From Glaciihabitans sp. (GTDB lineage Bacteria; Actinomycetota; Actinomycetes; Actinomycetales; Microbacteriaceae), in assembly GCA_025463785.1 (NCBI GenBank), contig JAODBD010000005.1, forward strand, positions 310,001 to 374,000: a stretch of 64,000 nucleotides of DNA, in the 5' to 3' direction. Each line of letters opens with the position of its first letter. Positions within the stretch are counted from its first letter, which is position 1. The notes beneath the pieces were generated by a model that worked only from the letters and a program-made list of their open reading frames with translations, was not told the DNA's origin and ran no database searches. Shown piece by piece: positions 1 to 9,713 of the stretch. A program made the translations under genes and the position numbers.

Positions 1-10
1 GCGATCCGCA

Positions 11-760
11 TCACAGCGGGCGCACGCGAAGGTGGGTGAGGCCGCCATCGACATCGAGGGCTGTACCGGTCGTTGACGAAGTGAGCGGCGACGCCAGGTA
101 GAGGATCGAGTGGGCGATTTCTTCCGGCGTGATCATGCGCCCGATCGGCTGACGGGCATCGAGAGCCGCCCGCTCGGCAACAGGGTCCGCTGCCTTCTTA
201 AGGTAGCCGCTGACGAATGGCGTGTCCGCCGTCCCGGGACACACACAGTTCACGCGGATGCCCTCGCGAACGTAGTCGGTTGCCATCGAGAAGGTGAGCG
301 AGAGCACCGCGCCCTTGGTCGATCCGTACACCGCCCTCGACGGCATCCCGTTCAGCGCAGCGACAGAACAGACGTTCACGATCGAGGCGTGCTCCGACTT
401 GCGCAGCCACGGAATCGCGGCAGCGCTCACGCGAGCGACACCGAACACGTTGATGTTGAAGACCCGTTGCCACTCGGCGTCATCGTTCTCTTCGACCGTG
501 CCGATCGCACTGATGCCGGCGTTATTGATGACAATGTCGATGCCGCCAGCCCACTCGGCTGCCGCGGCCACCGCGGCAGCCACCGACTCGCGCGACGAAA
601 TGTCGGCCACGAAGCCGTGCAACTCGGGCGGCAAAGAATCGATATGGAGGTCGAACACTGCGACCTTCGCGCCGCGGGACGCCAGCAACTGCGCCGTCGC
701 AAGGCCGATACCGGATGCTCCACCCGTAACAATCGCAGTCAGTCCATCGAATTCGCTCAT
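11..760 (-). CDS. SDR family dehydrogenase, probable 2-keto-3-deoxy-L-fuconate dehydrogenase
   Basis: A 249-residue classical short-chain dehydrogenase. The cofactor motif TGGASGIG lies near residues 12-19, NNAGIS near residue 80, and the catalytic YGSTK near residue 145. It ends in a family-typical DVDGGLTHL tail. The start overlaps the stop of the upstream FAH-hydrolase gene by 4 bp (ATGA), so the two are translationally coupled. With fuconolactonase, fuconate dehydratase and FAH hydrolase nearby, the expected reaction is NAD-dependent oxidation of 2-keto-3-deoxy-L-fuconate to the 2,4-diketo acid in the cytosol. The family is certain; the substrate is inferred from context, because SDR sequence alone does not fix it. 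Confidence 0.8.
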   Translation of the reverse strand: MSEFDGLTAIVTGGASGIGLATAQLLASRGAKVAVFDLHIDSLPPELHGFVADISSRESVAAAVAAAAEWAGGIDIVINNAGISAIGTVEENDDAEWQRVFNINVFGVARVSAAAIPWLRKSEHASIVNVCSVAALNGMPSRAVYGSTKGAVLSLTFSMATDYVREGIRVNCVCPGTADTPFVSGYLKKAADPVAERAALDARQPIGRMITPEEIAHSILYLASPLTSSTTGTALDVDGGLTHLRVRPL

Positions 761-1611
761 GCCTGCACCATTTCCTGTCGGGCCCTGCCCAGTCCATCAA
801 TTTCGAGTTCAATGACATCTCCGCCGCGGAGATACGGCTTCGGATCCGGCTGGCCGAGCGCAACGCCGGCCGGCGTGCCCGTGTTCACCAGGTCGCCGGG
901 ACGCAACACCATGAACTGGCTCAGGTACCAAATGACGTGACGGATGCCGAAAATCATGTTCGCGGTCGTCCCGTTCTGCCGCTGGGTGCCGTTGACCCAC
1001 AGCCGAAGTCCGAGCGCCTGCGGGTCGGCAACCTCATCCGCTGGCACCAGGTACGGCCCGAGCGGATTGAACGTCTCACAGCTCTTGCCCTTGTCCCACT
1101 GGCCACCGCGTTCGATCTGAAACTCGCGTTCTGACACGTCATGCGAGAGCACATACCCCGCGATGTGGGCGTCGGCGTCGTCCGGCGAATCGAGGTAGCG
1201 CGCGGTCGAACCGATGACGACACCGAGCTCGACCTCCCAGTCGGTCTTGACCGACTTGCGCGGCACCAAAACCGTGTCGAACGGCCCGACGATGGTCGAC
1301 GGATCCTTCATGAACACGATGGGTTCTTTCGGAAGCTCCGCGTGTGTCTCCTCCGCGTGGTCGCGGTAGTTGAGCCCGATACAGACGATCTTGCCTGGCG
1401 TCGCGATCGGCGCACCCACCCGAAGGGATGCCGCACCGGCGAGCTCAGGAAGGCTTCCGGCCGTCAGAGCGGCGCGCGCACTCGCGATCCCGCCACCTGC
1501 GAGGAACGCACCCGTGATGTCCGGGGTGAGGGAGCGGAGGTCGTAGCTGACGCCATCCCGCTGAAAGACGGGGACCTCGCTGCCGAAGTCGCCGAGTCGT
1601 GCAAATACCAT
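757..1611 (-). CDS. Fumarylacetoacetate hydrolase family protein, probable 2,4-diketo-3-deoxy-L-fuconate hydrolase
   Basis: A 284-residue FAH-fold protein. The metal-binding acidic motif is WEVELGVV, and the FMKDPSTIVGP loop and the GTPAGVALG segment are typical of the family. The open frame extends upstream to 1770, but the ATG at 1611 is preceded by AAAGGA at good spacing and gives the normal length. In the Xanthomonas-type L-fucose pathway this enzyme splits 2,4-diketo-3-deoxy-L-fuconate into pyruvate and L-lactate. It lies between the lactonase (37 bp upstream) and the SDR (4-bp overlap), forming one transcription unit. The FAH family assignment is firm; the substrate follows from the neighbours. 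Confidence 0.82.
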   Translation of the reverse strand: MVFARLGDFGSEVPVFQRDGVSYDLRSLTPDITGAFLAGGGIASARAALTAGSLPELAGAASLRVGAPIATPGKIVCIGLNYRDHAEETHAELPKEPIVFMKDPSTIVGPFDTVLVPRKSVKTDWEVELGVVIGSTARYLDSPDDADAHIAGYVLSHDVSEREFQIERGGQWDKGKSCETFNPLGPYLVPADEVADPQALGLRLWVNGTQRQNGTTANMIFGIRHVIWYLSQFMVLRPGDLVNTGTPAGVALGQPDPKPYLRGGDVIELEIDGLGRARQEMVQA

Positions 1612-1648
1612 CGATGTTCCTTTCATTGGACAAAACTTCGCAGCGCGC

Positions 1649-2557
1649 TCATGGAGCCGATAAAGGAGTCGGGGAACCAGCATCCGTCGTGGCCGCAGCA
1701 ATTCTGGCGGGGGCAATCCGGTAAAACGTCGCTGCCGTAGTGCCGCGAATTGCGTCGCTCTCGCGGTCATCCAGAGTCGCGAACAGCTCGCTCAGCCCGT
1801 CCCACACGCGGGCGTATCCACCCGACAGCACCGAGATCGGCCAGTCTCCGCCATACATCAGTCGGTCGGCTCCAAACAGGTCGACCGCGCGCTCGAAGTA
1901 GGGGCGTACCGAATCCACCGTCCACGATCCCGAGTCGCCGCTGGCCGAGTACAGCCCGCTCACCTTGGCGAACACATTTGGGTTTTCGGCGGCGACGCGC
2001 ATGAGCGATTCCCATGGCTCGGGCGACGCGAGCCCAATGGGGGGCTTGCCCAGATGGTCAATGACAATGCGCAGTTCGGGATGCCGCGCAGATATCAGCG
2101 GAACAAGCTCCAGATGGCGAGGCAGAACGGCTACCAGATCGAAGGAGAGGCCGGTCGCCTCGAGCACGCCCAGGCCCTCGTCTACGTCGGGCCGCAGCAG
2201 CCAGTCAGGGTCCGGTTGGTCGTGGATGAGGTTCCGGATGCCGACCAGCAGACTGCTGGACCGCAACTCCGCGAGCTCCCGCGCCGCATCCTCCGGGTGC
2301 TCCAGCGGCAGGTAGCCGACGATTGCCAGCACCTCCGGGTTCTCGGCCGCAACGTCGAACATGAGCGCCGTGTCTTCGGCATTGTCGGCAGACTGAACGA
2401 GAACCGTCCCGTCGATTCCCGCGGCCGTTAGCGCCGGGCGAAGCTCGTCGAACTCCATCGTCCGATCAATCGGTGCGAGGTCGCTCGTGAGCCAGGAATA
2501 GCGGGCTCGCGCGGGATCCCACACGTGCTGGTGGGCGTCGATGGTAATTCCGGGCAT
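1649..2557 (-). CDS. Amidohydrolase_2 family lactonase, probable L-fuconolactonase
   Basis: A 302-residue TIM-barrel amidohydrolase of the fuconolactonase type. It begins with the metal-ligand motif IDAHQHVWDP and carries the HLGKPP and YGGDWP motifs of the family. A GTG 12 bp upstream could also start the frame, but the GAAGGA Shine-Dalgarno lies between the two, so the ATG at 2557 is preferred. The expected role is hydrolysis of L-fucono-lactone to L-fuconate. It is the first gene of a lactonase-hydrolase-dehydrogenase unit and is divergent from the GntR gene at 2805; the space between carries candidate operators. No L-fucose dehydrogenase is seen in the window, so the first oxidation is encoded elsewhere. 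Confidence 0.8.
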   Translation of the reverse strand: MPGITIDAHQHVWDPARARYSWLTSDLAPIDRTMEFDELRPALTAAGIDGTVLVQSADNAEDTALMFDVAAENPEVLAIVGYLPLEHPEDAARELAELRSSSLLVGIRNLIHDQPDPDWLLRPDVDEGLGVLEATGLSFDLVAVLPRHLELVPLISARHPELRIVIDHLGKPPIGLASPEPWESLMRVAAENPNVFAKVSGLYSASGDSGSWTVDSVRPYFERAVDLFGADRLMYGGDWPISVLSGGYARVWDGLSELFATLDDRESDAIRGTTAATFYRIAPARIAAATTDAGSPTPLSAP

Positions 2558-2685
2558 GGCTTCCTTCACTGTTGCGGCGTCAGAACACGCCGCGTCTGTC
2601 CCATACTGCGGGCAGTGACTCCCGCCCCGATTGTCAGGGTGGTGTCGAGCGGAGCCATGTCGCCATCCTCGTCATCGCGCCGGTT

Positions 2686-2759
2686 TCATCCGATCTAAAG
2701 CGGTTTAACGGTTCGATACTAGCAAGGGTGGAAGGCAGGGCGCCTGATACATCGGATGA
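2686..2759. promoter_or_regulatory. Two candidate GntR operator sites in the fuconate divergent promoter
   Basis: Two copies of a CATC-N-GATG-like palindrome occur in the 247-bp divergent gap: TCATCCGAT at 2686-2694 and its exact inverse ATCGGATGA at 2751-2759. Similar elements occur upstream of the fuconate dehydratase gene. Their placement between the regulator and the structural genes suggests binding by the FCD-type regulator at 2805. No binding data are implied. Confidence 0.45.
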
Positions 2760-2804
2760 CCTGACGCCGGTGCCGCTTCGAACGCGCGGCCATAGAATGA
2801 CGGC

Positions 2805-3566
2805 ATGGCCACCGTCGCGACCTCCCAACCGACCGAGACGGCGCCACAGGAATCCACCCAGGGGCATTCGCAGACCGACGTCGTGCTTCAGGGCATCAAA
2901 TCCATGATCACGAGCGGAGAGCTCGGTCCGGGGTCGAGGCTGCCGATCGAGAAGGATCTCGCGATTTCGCTCGGGGTCTCTCGCGGCTCGCTTCGCGAAG
3001 GCGTTCGCGCACTCTGCATCATGGGCGTGCTTGAGACCAGACAGGGCGATGGCACCTACGTGACGTCGTTGGACTCGAGTCTGCTGCTTGCCCCGATGGG
3101 CTTCATGATCGACCTGCAGACACCAGAGCATCGCCATGACCTGCACTCGGTTCGCCGCGTTCTCGAGGCGGAAGCCGCGGCCCGCGCTGCGCTGTACATT
3201 ACCGACGAACAGCTCGCCGCCGCCACCACCGTCCTCAGCGATGTTGAGCCGCTCGTGCGAGCGGGGGAAGACCTCGATCACGAAGCGATCCTCGATGCGG
3301 ACATCGCGTTCCACCACATCGTCGCCCATGGGTCAAACAACTCGGCGCTGGCCGCCCTCATCGACGCCCTCGCCAACCGCACCTCGCAAGCGCGTCTCTG
3401 GCTCGGCCTCCACAATCACGATCAGGTGCGAAACGCGCACGGTGAGCATCTCGCGATCCTCGCGGCCCTGCGGGCGAGGCAGCCCGACCGCGCCCGTCTC
3501 ATGATGGATCACCACCTGCTCGTCGTCGAGGACTCCCTGAACGACGCAGCCGCCGAGAGCAACTAG
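2805..3566 (+). CDS. GntR family (FadR/FCD) transcriptional regulator of the fuconate genes
   Basis: A 253-residue protein with an N-terminal GntR winged helix (LPIEKDLAISLGVSRGSLRE, about residues 45-65) and a C-terminal FCD ligand-binding domain. FCD metal ligands are visible in DADIAFHHIV, the NAHGEH segment and the MMDHHLLV helix. It is divergent from the lactonase operon and close to the dehydratase gene, so it is probably the local repressor, with a sugar-acid intermediate as inducer (inference). The ATG at 2805 gives the expected length. A second FCD-type GntR protein lies at 44624-45355 in another catabolic operon. Confidence 0.85.
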   Translation: MATVATSQPTETAPQESTQGHSQTDVVLQGIKSMITSGELGPGSRLPIEKDLAISLGVSRGSLREGVRALCIMGVLETRQGDGTYVTSLDSSLLLAPMGFMIDLQTPEHRHDLHSVRRVLEAEAAARAALYITDEQLAAATTVLSDVEPLVRAGEDLDHEAILDADIAFHHIVAHGSNNSALAALIDALANRTSQARLWLGLHNHDQVRNAHGEHLAILAALRARQPDRARLMMDHHLLVVEDSLNDAAAESN

Positions 3567-3614
3567 CTGCACATCGTGGACGGGGCCGACCTGGTGCGGG
3601 TGGCCTGGCCGCGC

Positions 3615-4916
3615 TCAGGCGACCGAAACCCAGTAGCTCCCGTTCGGGAAGCTGTACTTCTCGACCGACGACTCGTACATCTGCGCGCTGTAGCCGGGCT
3701 GGGTGGGCAGAACATACCCGCCGTTCTCGACGATGCAAGGCTCGACGAAGTGCTCGTGCAGGTGATCGACGTACTCGGTCACCCGGTTCTCGAGCGAACC
3801 GGACACCGCGACGTAGTCGAAGATCGACAGGTGCTGCACGAGTTCGCACAGCCCCACACCTCCCGCGTGTGGACAGACAGGAATTCCGAACTTCGCGGCC
3901 ATGAAATACACGGCCAGAATCTCGTTCACGCTGCCGAGCCGGGCCGAGTCCAACTGGCAGAAGTCGATCGCCTCGGCCTGGAAGAGCTGCTTGAACAGCA
4001 CCCGGTTCATGCCGTGCTCGCCCGTCGCGACGCCGATCGGCGCGATGGCCCGCCGGATGGCCGCATGACCGAGGACGTCATCGGGGCTGGTCGGTTCTTC
4101 AACCCAGTGCGGGTTGAACCTCGCGAGGGCGCCGATCCAGTCGATGGCGACAGGGACATCCCAAACCTGGTTCGCATCGATCATGAGCCTGGCTTCGTCG
4201 CCGATGACTTCGCGCGCAATAGTGAGCCGCCGGATGTCGTCGCCCCGGTTCGCACCAACTTTCAGCTTGACGTGGCGGTAGCCCTCATCCACGGCCTCCC
4301 GCAGCAGGCGTCGCAGCTTCTCGTCGCTGTATCCAAGCCAGCCGGCGCTCGTCGTGTAACAGGGGTATCCGGATTCGTCGAGCTCGGCAATGCGGGCGGC
4401 CCGAGTCGGCGCGAGTTCGGTGAGCATCGCGATGGCCTCATCCCGGGTGATCGCATCCGAGAGGTACTTGAGGTCGGCGGCGTCGACCAATTGTTCGGGA
4501 GTCATGTCGGCAAGGAGACGCCAGAGCGGCTTGCCTGCGACTCTGGCCGCGAGATCCCACATGGCATTCATCACGGCGGCGAGCGCGAGATGCTCGACGC
4601 CCTTCTCTGGGCCGAGCCAGCGTAGTTGCGAGTCGCTCGAGAGCAGGCGATAGACGGAGCCGAGGTCGGCGACCGACTCCTCAACCAAGAGCCCGACGAG
4701 CGGAAGTCCGCGCTGGCGGGATGCCTCGACGCAGAGGTCGTTGCCGCGCCCGATGGTGAAGGTGAAGCCATAGCCCTTGACCGCGGGATCGTCCGTGTGG
4801 ATCACGACGTACGCCGCCGAGTAATCGCCGTCTTTGTTCATGGCATCCGAGCCATCGGCGGTCAGCGAGGTAGGGAATCGCACGTCGTGTGCGGTCACGG
4901 CGGTGATCGTTGGCAT
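3615..4916 (-). CDS. L-fuconate dehydratase (enolase superfamily)
   Basis: A 433-residue member of the mandelate racemase/enolase superfamily that closely resembles L-fuconate dehydratases (ENOSF1 type), including [16 protein letters not shown]. The catalytic pattern is visible: KLKVG with the general-base Lys, metal ligands in [15 protein letters not shown] and the GEH segment, and the CPHAGG loop. The frame is open upstream to 5069, but the ATG at 4916 with GGAAA upstream gives the family length. It should convert L-fuconate to 2-keto-3-deoxy-L-fuconate. It is transcribed on its own, convergent with the GntR gene, and has GntR-like sites upstream. Confidence 0.9.
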   Translation of the reverse strand: MPTITAVTAHDVRFPTSLTADGSDAMNKDGDYSAAYVVIHTDDPAVKGYGFTFTIGRGNDLCVEASRQRGLPLVGLLVEESVADLGSVYRLLSSDSQLRWLGPEKGVEHLALAAVMNAMWDLAARVAGKPLWRLLADMTPEQLVDAADLKYLSDAITRDEAIAMLTELAPTRAARIAELDESGYPCYTTSAGWLGYSDEKLRRLLREAVDEGYRHVKLKVGANRGDDIRRLTIAREVIGDEARLMIDANQVWDVPVAIDWIGALARFNPHWVEEPTSPDDVLGHAAIRRAIAPIGVATGEHGMNRVLFKQLFQAEAIDFCQLDSARLGSVNEILAVYFMAAKFGIPVCPHAGGVGLCELVQHLSIFDYVAVSGSLENRVTEYVDHLHEHFVEPCIVENGGYVLPTQPGYSAQMYESSVEKYSFPNGSYWVSVA

Positions 4917-5229
4917 GGGGTTTCCAGTCAGACGGGGATCGGTGGCGCGGCGAGGAGATGGAGACCGCGCAGCGTGGCGCGAGTCAGCATCCTTCTCCTT
5001 CGCCAATTCCGGGCAAGCATATCGAAACATTAGATGTATTTGGCAATTCAAGGGGACAATGGCGCACACATAGGATGATTATCCGAAATAGATCGGTTCA
5101 ATCACGACGAAAGGTGGTCGCATCCGCGTCTAGCCACCGACAGCGACTTCACGTATGCGCCGTCAATTGTGTTCGAATCGCAACAGATTAGAGTCGAGTG
5201 ACGACGAACCGCGACAGAGAATTGAGTCC
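4917..5229. promoter_or_regulatory. Fuconate dehydratase promoter region with two CATNNGATG-like sites
   Basis: A 313-bp gap without a credible gene, between divergent genes. It is AT-richer than its surroundings. ACATTAGATGT at 5027-5037 is a palindrome (ACAT-TAG-ATGT), and CATAGGATG lies at 5069-5077. Both resemble the sites at 2686-2694 and 2751-2759. They lie 110-160 bp upstream of the dehydratase start, plausible operator positions for the GntR protein. A weak inverted repeat GGTGG...CCACC lies near 5113-5138. No RNA gene was recognised. Confidence 0.45.
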
Positions 5230-5628
5230 GTGAGCATGTGGGATGACGACGAGCAGGTGAGCGCCTGGGACGACGAGCCCGAGCTCGCGGGCTACGAGCC
5301 GACCACGGGCAGGCCGATGCGCTCCCGCCGGCTGCTCGCGCTAATGCGGGTGGTAGTCGTGATCGGCCTTCTGTCGCTGGTACTGCCGAGCGTAATCATC
5401 AGCGTCTCCGATGCCTCGGCGTCTGCCCGCGAAAGCTGCCGTCGCTGGGTCAAATACGCGGTGCCGAGCTCGCCCGGTTCCAACGCAGTCTTTGAGGTGA
5501 TCGGTGCCCACGGCATCGGCTGGCAGTGCTACACCAGTGGCGCGTTCGGCGGCGACCGCTTTATTGCGCCGCTCGGTCTGATTCCGGGCGTACCCCGCAT
5601 CCCATCGCAGCCGATCATCAGTTCGTAG
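5230..5628 (+). CDS. Small membrane-anchored protein of unknown function
   Basis: About 132 residues. The N-terminus is acidic and cytoplasmic (MWDDDEQVSAWDDEPE), one hydrophobic helix follows (LMRVVVVIGLLSLVLPSVII, about residues 48-67), and then an extracytoplasmic tail with two Cys (SCRRW and WQCYTSG) that could pair. The GTG at 5230 or the ATG at 5236 is preferred; the frame is open to 5155. I recognise no domain. It lies just upstream of the glycan genes, but no functional link is visible. Confidence 0.65.
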   Translation: MSMWDDDEQVSAWDDEPELAGYEPTTGRPMRSRRLLALMRVVVVIGLLSLVLPSVIISVSDASASARESCRRWVKYAVPSSPGSNAVFEVIGAHGIGWQCYTSGAFGGDRFIAPLGLIPGVPRIPSQPIISS

Positions 5629-5670
5629 ACAGATTCGTCCGTTCCTGACGCAGAGGCATAGTCTGCTGGG

Positions 5671-8052
5671 GTGACCTACCGCGCCTGCACCATCGTGGCG
5701 CGCAACTACCTGGCGCAGGCCGAGGTGCTTGCCACCTCCTTCGCTCAGCATCATCCCGATGTCGAGTTCGTCACGCTCGTGATTGACGGCCTCGAGGATG
5801 ACCGCGATCTACCCGGTGTGGGTCGCGTCATGCTCACTTCCGATCTCGGCCTCGACCAGGTGCTGATCCATCGGATGAGCGTGCTCTACGACGTCATGGA
5901 GTACGCGACTGCGCTGAAGCCGGCGCTCCTCATTGCGCTGCTGCGCGAGAGGTCGAACGCCGTCGCGTACATCGACCCGGACATCCGGTTCTATGCCCCC
6001 ATCGTCGATGTGTTTGATTCAGCCGCCGAGCACGGCGTCTACCTGACGCCGCACACCCTGCAGCCGATCCCTCGCGACGGAAAGAACCACGCCGAGGTCG
6101 TCTTCATGCAGGCGGGCATGTACAACCTGGGATTCATCGCCGTAGGGCCGCTGGCTTACCGCTTCCTGGGCTGGTGGCATGAGCGTCTGCAAACCGACGC
6201 GATATCGGATGCCGCCCGCGGCCTGTTCACCGACCAGCGCTGGGTCGACTGGGTACCATCGCTCTTCCCCAACGTCGTCACCAGAGATCCGAGCCTCAAC
6301 GCGGCCTACTGGAACCTGCACGAGCGCACGATCTCACGCCGCGGAGGCCGCTACTTCGCGAACGAGGTGCCGCTGCGCTTCTTCCACTTCAGCGGCTACG
6401 ACCCGCAGACCCCGTGGGTTATGTCGAAACACCTCGGCGGGATGCCACGCACACTGCTGAGTGAAAATGACGACCTGCGCGCGCTCTTCGACGAGTACAA
6501 GCTCGAACTCGACCGCGTCGGGCACTCGGTTCTGCGTAAGCATCCGTATCTTCTCGGGAAGCTGGCCAATGGCATCCCGCTCACGCCCCTGTTTCGCATG
6601 ATCTATCGGGCACTCATCCTCTCGGAGATCGTCACCGCGACCGTTGCACCCGACCCGCTCGGCGATGCGGATGCCTTCGTCGACTGGATGTTCGAGCCCG
6701 CTTCAGTGGACGTCACCTCGGTCTTCTCGCCGATTCAGCTGGGCCTCTGGCACGTCCGTGCTGATCTGCGGGCTGCCTTCCCGGACGTGCGCGGACGCGA
6801 CAGCCGACAGTATCGATCCTGGCTCGCGGTCGATCCGAGCTTCCGGAGTCTCAGCGAAATGCTCGGCCGAAGTGACATACCGGTCGTGCGACCACCCGCT
6901 GTCACCGCGCGGCGGAAGGTCCCGCGGGAACATCACTCCTTCGGCTGGAGCACGGTTGCATATGCGATGTCCGAGCTGGGCGTCGGCGAGGCCGGCAGGC
7001 GGATGGCGAGCGCGATCGGCCGGGTCGGCATCCCGAATGAGCTCGTTGGTATCACGGGTGGCACGCTATCCCGCCAGGGTCACCGGCCGTCGGTTCGGGT
7101 ACGGACCGAGCTGGGTTACGAGAACGCGCTCGTATGCGTCAACGCCGACCAACTATCGCGCGTCGCCTCGATGGTCGATCTCGACCGCCTGCGTGGCCGG
7201 AAGGCTGCCCTCTGGTTTTGGGAACTCGAACAGTTTCCTGAGGGCTACGCGGGCGCGCTCGACCACATTCATGAGGTGTGGACGGCCAGCGAGTTCACGC
7301 GGGCGGCCGTGCAGCGCATCACCGACAAGCCTGTTCGACTGGTTCCGCTTGAGATTTCGGTTCCGCGGCGGCCGACCGCCTACACGCGGCGAGCGCTCGG
7401 GCTTCCCGAGGATCGCTATCTGTTCCTGACCAACTTCGACCACCTGTCAGTTCTCGATCGCAAGAACCCCGTCGGCGTGATCCGTGCTTACTGCGAGGCG
7501 TTCGCGCCGACCGATGGCGCCGTACTCGTGGTTAAATCCATCAACGGCCATCTGCGCCAACTGGACTCCGAACGGGTTCGACTTGCCGCGGCCGGTCGCC
7601 CCGATGTCGTCTTCATCGACGAGTACGTCACCTCCGTTGAGATTAAGGCCATGATCGAACTCGCCGATTGCCTGGTTTCCCTGCACCGCTCCGAGGGGTT
7701 CGGGTTGAACCTCGCCGACGCCATGGCGCATGGCACACCCGTCGTCGCGACCGCGTATTCGGGCAATATGGACTTCATGAACGACGACGTGGCGAAACTC
7801 ATCCCCTACTCGCTCGTCGAGGTCGGTCACAGCGCCGCTCCGTATGATCCGACCGCGATCTGGGCCGATCCGGATGTTGCAGCAGCGGCATCCGCGATGC
7901 GCGCACTGTTCGAGGCACCAGACGACGCTCTCGCCATGGCCGACCGTGCACGGTCGCACGTTGCCGCGAAATTCTCGCTCGACGCGGTCGCCTCCGCGCT
8001 GCGCCCGCTTCTGCTGTCAGATGCGCTGACCGGCCAGGGAGTGCGCGCGTGA
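5671..8052 (+). CDS. Two-domain glycosyltransferase (GT-A-like plus GT4)
   Basis: A 793-residue protein with two catalytic-looking modules. The N-terminal part (about 1-320) resembles GT-A nucleotide-sugar transferases, with a DxD-like YIDPDIRFYAP and FHFSGYDP. The C-terminal part (about 425-790) is a GT4-type transferase with HRSEGFGLNLADAMAHGTPV, the donor-binding EGFG motif. Translation starts at a GTG with no clear Shine-Dalgarno; a CATAGT hexamer lies about 11 bp upstream, so a leaderless or nearly leaderless mRNA is possible. Its stop overlaps the next gene by 4 bp (GTGA). It probably transfers two sugars during surface-glycan assembly; the sugars cannot be told from sequence. Confidence 0.88.
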   Translation: MTYRACTIVARNYLAQAEVLATSFAQHHPDVEFVTLVIDGLEDDRDLPGVGRVMLTSDLGLDQVLIHRMSVLYDVMEYATALKPALLIALLRERSNAVAYIDPDIRFYAPIVDVFDSAAEHGVYLTPHTLQPIPRDGKNHAEVVFMQAGMYNLGFIAVGPLAYRFLGWWHERLQTDAISDAARGLFTDQRWVDWVPSLFPNVVTRDPSLNAAYWNLHERTISRRGGRYFANEVPLRFFHFSGYDPQTPWVMSKHLGGMPRTLLSENDDLRALFDEYKLELDRVGHSVLRKHPYLLGKLANGIPLTPLFRMIYRALILSEIVTATVAPDPLGDADAFVDWMFEPASVDVTSVFSPIQLGLWHVRADLRAAFPDVRGRDSRQYRSWLAVDPSFRSLSEMLGRSDIPVVRPPAVTARRKVPREHHSFGWSTVAYAMSELGVGEAGRRMASAIGRVGIPNELVGITGGTLSRQGHRPSVRVRTELGYENALVCVNADQLSRVASMVDLDRLRGRKAALWFWELEQFPEGYAGALDHIHEVWTASEFTRAAVQRITDKPVRLVPLEISVPRRPTAYTRRALGLPEDRYLFLTNFDHLSVLDRKNPVGVIRAYCEAFAPTDGAVLVVKSINGHLRQLDSERVRLAAAGRPDVVFIDEYVTSVEIKAMIELADCLVSLHRSEGFGLNLADAMAHGTPVVATAYSGNMDFMNDDVAKLIPYSLVEVGHSAAPYDPTAIWADPDVAAAASAMRALFEAPDDALAMADRARSHVAAKFSLDAVASALRPLLLSDALTGQGVRA

Positions 8053-9713
8053 AGGTGCTTGTCATCGGAGACGTCGGCGTCAAGGACGGCGTCATCCACC
8101 TGGGCGATGAAGCCATGCTCGCAGAGCTGCTGCATCAACTGCGCGAGCGTGACATCAGCGATATCACGGTCATCTCTGCGAACCCGGCCGACACCGCTGC
8201 CCGCTATGGCGTCAACGCGATCCTGCCACTCGACTTCTCTGCCGAGCGAGTCGGGACGCAGCACGAACGCGACATGCGCATCCAGAGCATCCTTCGGGCT
8301 TCCCACGGCGAGGGCGGGATGCTCGACTGGCAGGATCCGGCGTGGCAGGTCATCGAGGCCATCATGGCGGCCGATGCCGTCGTCATCGCGGGTGGCGGCA
8401 ACCTGTCATCCATCTGGCCCGCGCATGTCTACGAGCGGGCCACCATCGGGATGCTTGCGGCCTACTTCACCAAACCACTCGGCATCACGGGGCAGAGCAT
8501 CGGGCCTGCGCTGCTCAAGCGGGATGGCGAGCTCGTCGCCCAGTTGCTCAAGAGCGCAGCCATCGTTGGTGTGCGAGAGACATCATCTCGCGACCTGGTC
8601 GCCGCGCTCGGAGTCGAGGCCGAAGTTGTTCGCCACACGATCGACGACGCGACGTTTGTTTCGGGTTCGGCGGAGGCCCAGACCGCCCCCTACTGCATTG
8701 TTACCTTTGCTTCCTACACAGGGACGCCCAACCAGGATGCGGTGGTGACGGCCGCGGCCGCCCTCCTCGATCACATCGCTCTGGTAACCGGCCTCAACAT
8801 CGTCATGATTGCGCACGTTGCGGCTGTTGATGGCAACGACCTCCGGGCCGATGCGGCGCTGCATGCTCGCATCCTCGCCGCGGTCACCGCGTCTGGCGTG
8901 ACATCACGTTCCACCGACGACATCGGGCTCGCCGCTGCACTCGCTCGCAATGCCGAGCTATCGGTTTCCTCGCGATACCACCCCACCGTGTTCGCATCCG
9001 GTGCCGGTGTCCCGACGATCGGCATCGGCGTCGACGACTACACCGACAGCAAGATTTCGGGCGCACTCGAAAACTTCGGGCAGCTCGAGCACTTCGTACC
9101 AATCTCCGCGCTGTTCACCGGAGATGCCGCCCTGCTCGTGAGCGATGTCTGGAAGCGCCGTGCCTCGATCCGGAAGGCAGCCGACCTCGTCATCCCGAAG
9201 CGGGTCGAGGCGACGTCGCAGTGGTGGGATGACCTGGTTGCCGCCCTACGCTCAGAGCCCGCCACGCGCTACATCTGGCACGAGGTCGCACCGGTTTCGA
9301 CGATCGATGCCGCCCTGCGCGCGCGACTCGACGGGATGCGCACGTGGCTTCGACTTACTTCGCAGGGCACGACCGGCACCGCGATTGCGGTGCGTGAGCT
9401 CACCGAGACCCTGGCAGGGTTCCGGCACGCGACCGCACTTGCGGAGGGCATCGCGGGCGCAGCACAGTCCGAACTCGACGCCGCACTCACCCGCGCCGAC
9501 GACGCCGAGGCTGCGCTCGCCGCATCCCACGAGCTGGCGACGGCTCTCGGCGACCCGCTGTTCGAGAAGAAGCTGTCACGCGAGCCGGACGTGCCCCAGA
9601 CAACCGACATCCTCATGCTCCTGGACACCCGGCTTTTCCGCTGGAGCCGCGTGCCGCGACGTCTCTACGGCGTTGTTCGACGCGGCCTGCGCGTATGGCG
9701 GACACTTCGATAA
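8049..9713 (+). CDS. Polysaccharide pyruvyl transferase family protein
   Basis: 554 residues. The first 400 or so match the CsaB/PssK-like pyruvyl transferase fold, with VLVIGDVG at the N-terminus, IAGGGNLSSIWP near residue 115, GITGQSIGP near 145 and SSRYHPTVFASGAGVPTIGI near 305. The C-terminal 130 residues are Ala/Glu-rich and probably helical, ending in a basic tail. It would add pyruvate ketals to sugar residues of a surface polymer, as is known for the family. It is coupled to the glycosyltransferase (4-bp overlap) and overlaps the acyltransferase by 19 bp, so the three genes form one operon. Confidence 0.85.
   Translation: MKVLVIGDVGVKDGVIHLGDEAMLAELLHQLRERDISDITVISANPADTAARYGVNAILPLDFSAERVGTQHERDMRIQSILRASHGEGGMLDWQDPAWQVIEAIMAADAVVIAGGGNLSSIWPAHVYERATIGMLAAYFTKPLGITGQSIGPALLKRDGELVAQLLKSAAIVGVRETSSRDLVAALGVEAEVVRHTIDDATFVSGSAEAQTAPYCIVTFASYTGTPNQDAVVTAAAALLDHIALVTGLNIVMIAHVAAVDGNDLRADAALHARILAAVTASGVTSRSTDDIGLAAALARNAELSVSSRYHPTVFASGAGVPTIGIGVDDYTDSKISGALENFGQLEHFVPISALFTGDAALLVSDVWKRRASIRKAADLVIPKRVEATSQWWDDLVAALRSEPATRYIWHEVAPVSTIDAALRARLDGMRTWLRLTSQGTTGTAIAVRELTETLAGFRHATALAEGIAGAAQSELDAALTRADDAEAALAASHELATALGDPLFEKKLSREPDVPQTTDILMLLDTRLFRWSRVPRRLYGVVRRGLRVWRTLR

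Noticed and set aside
110..940. Long plus-strand frame over the SDR and FAH genes
   Set aside because: It is the shadow of well-supported minus-strand genes; its translation is Arg/His-rich and has no domain.
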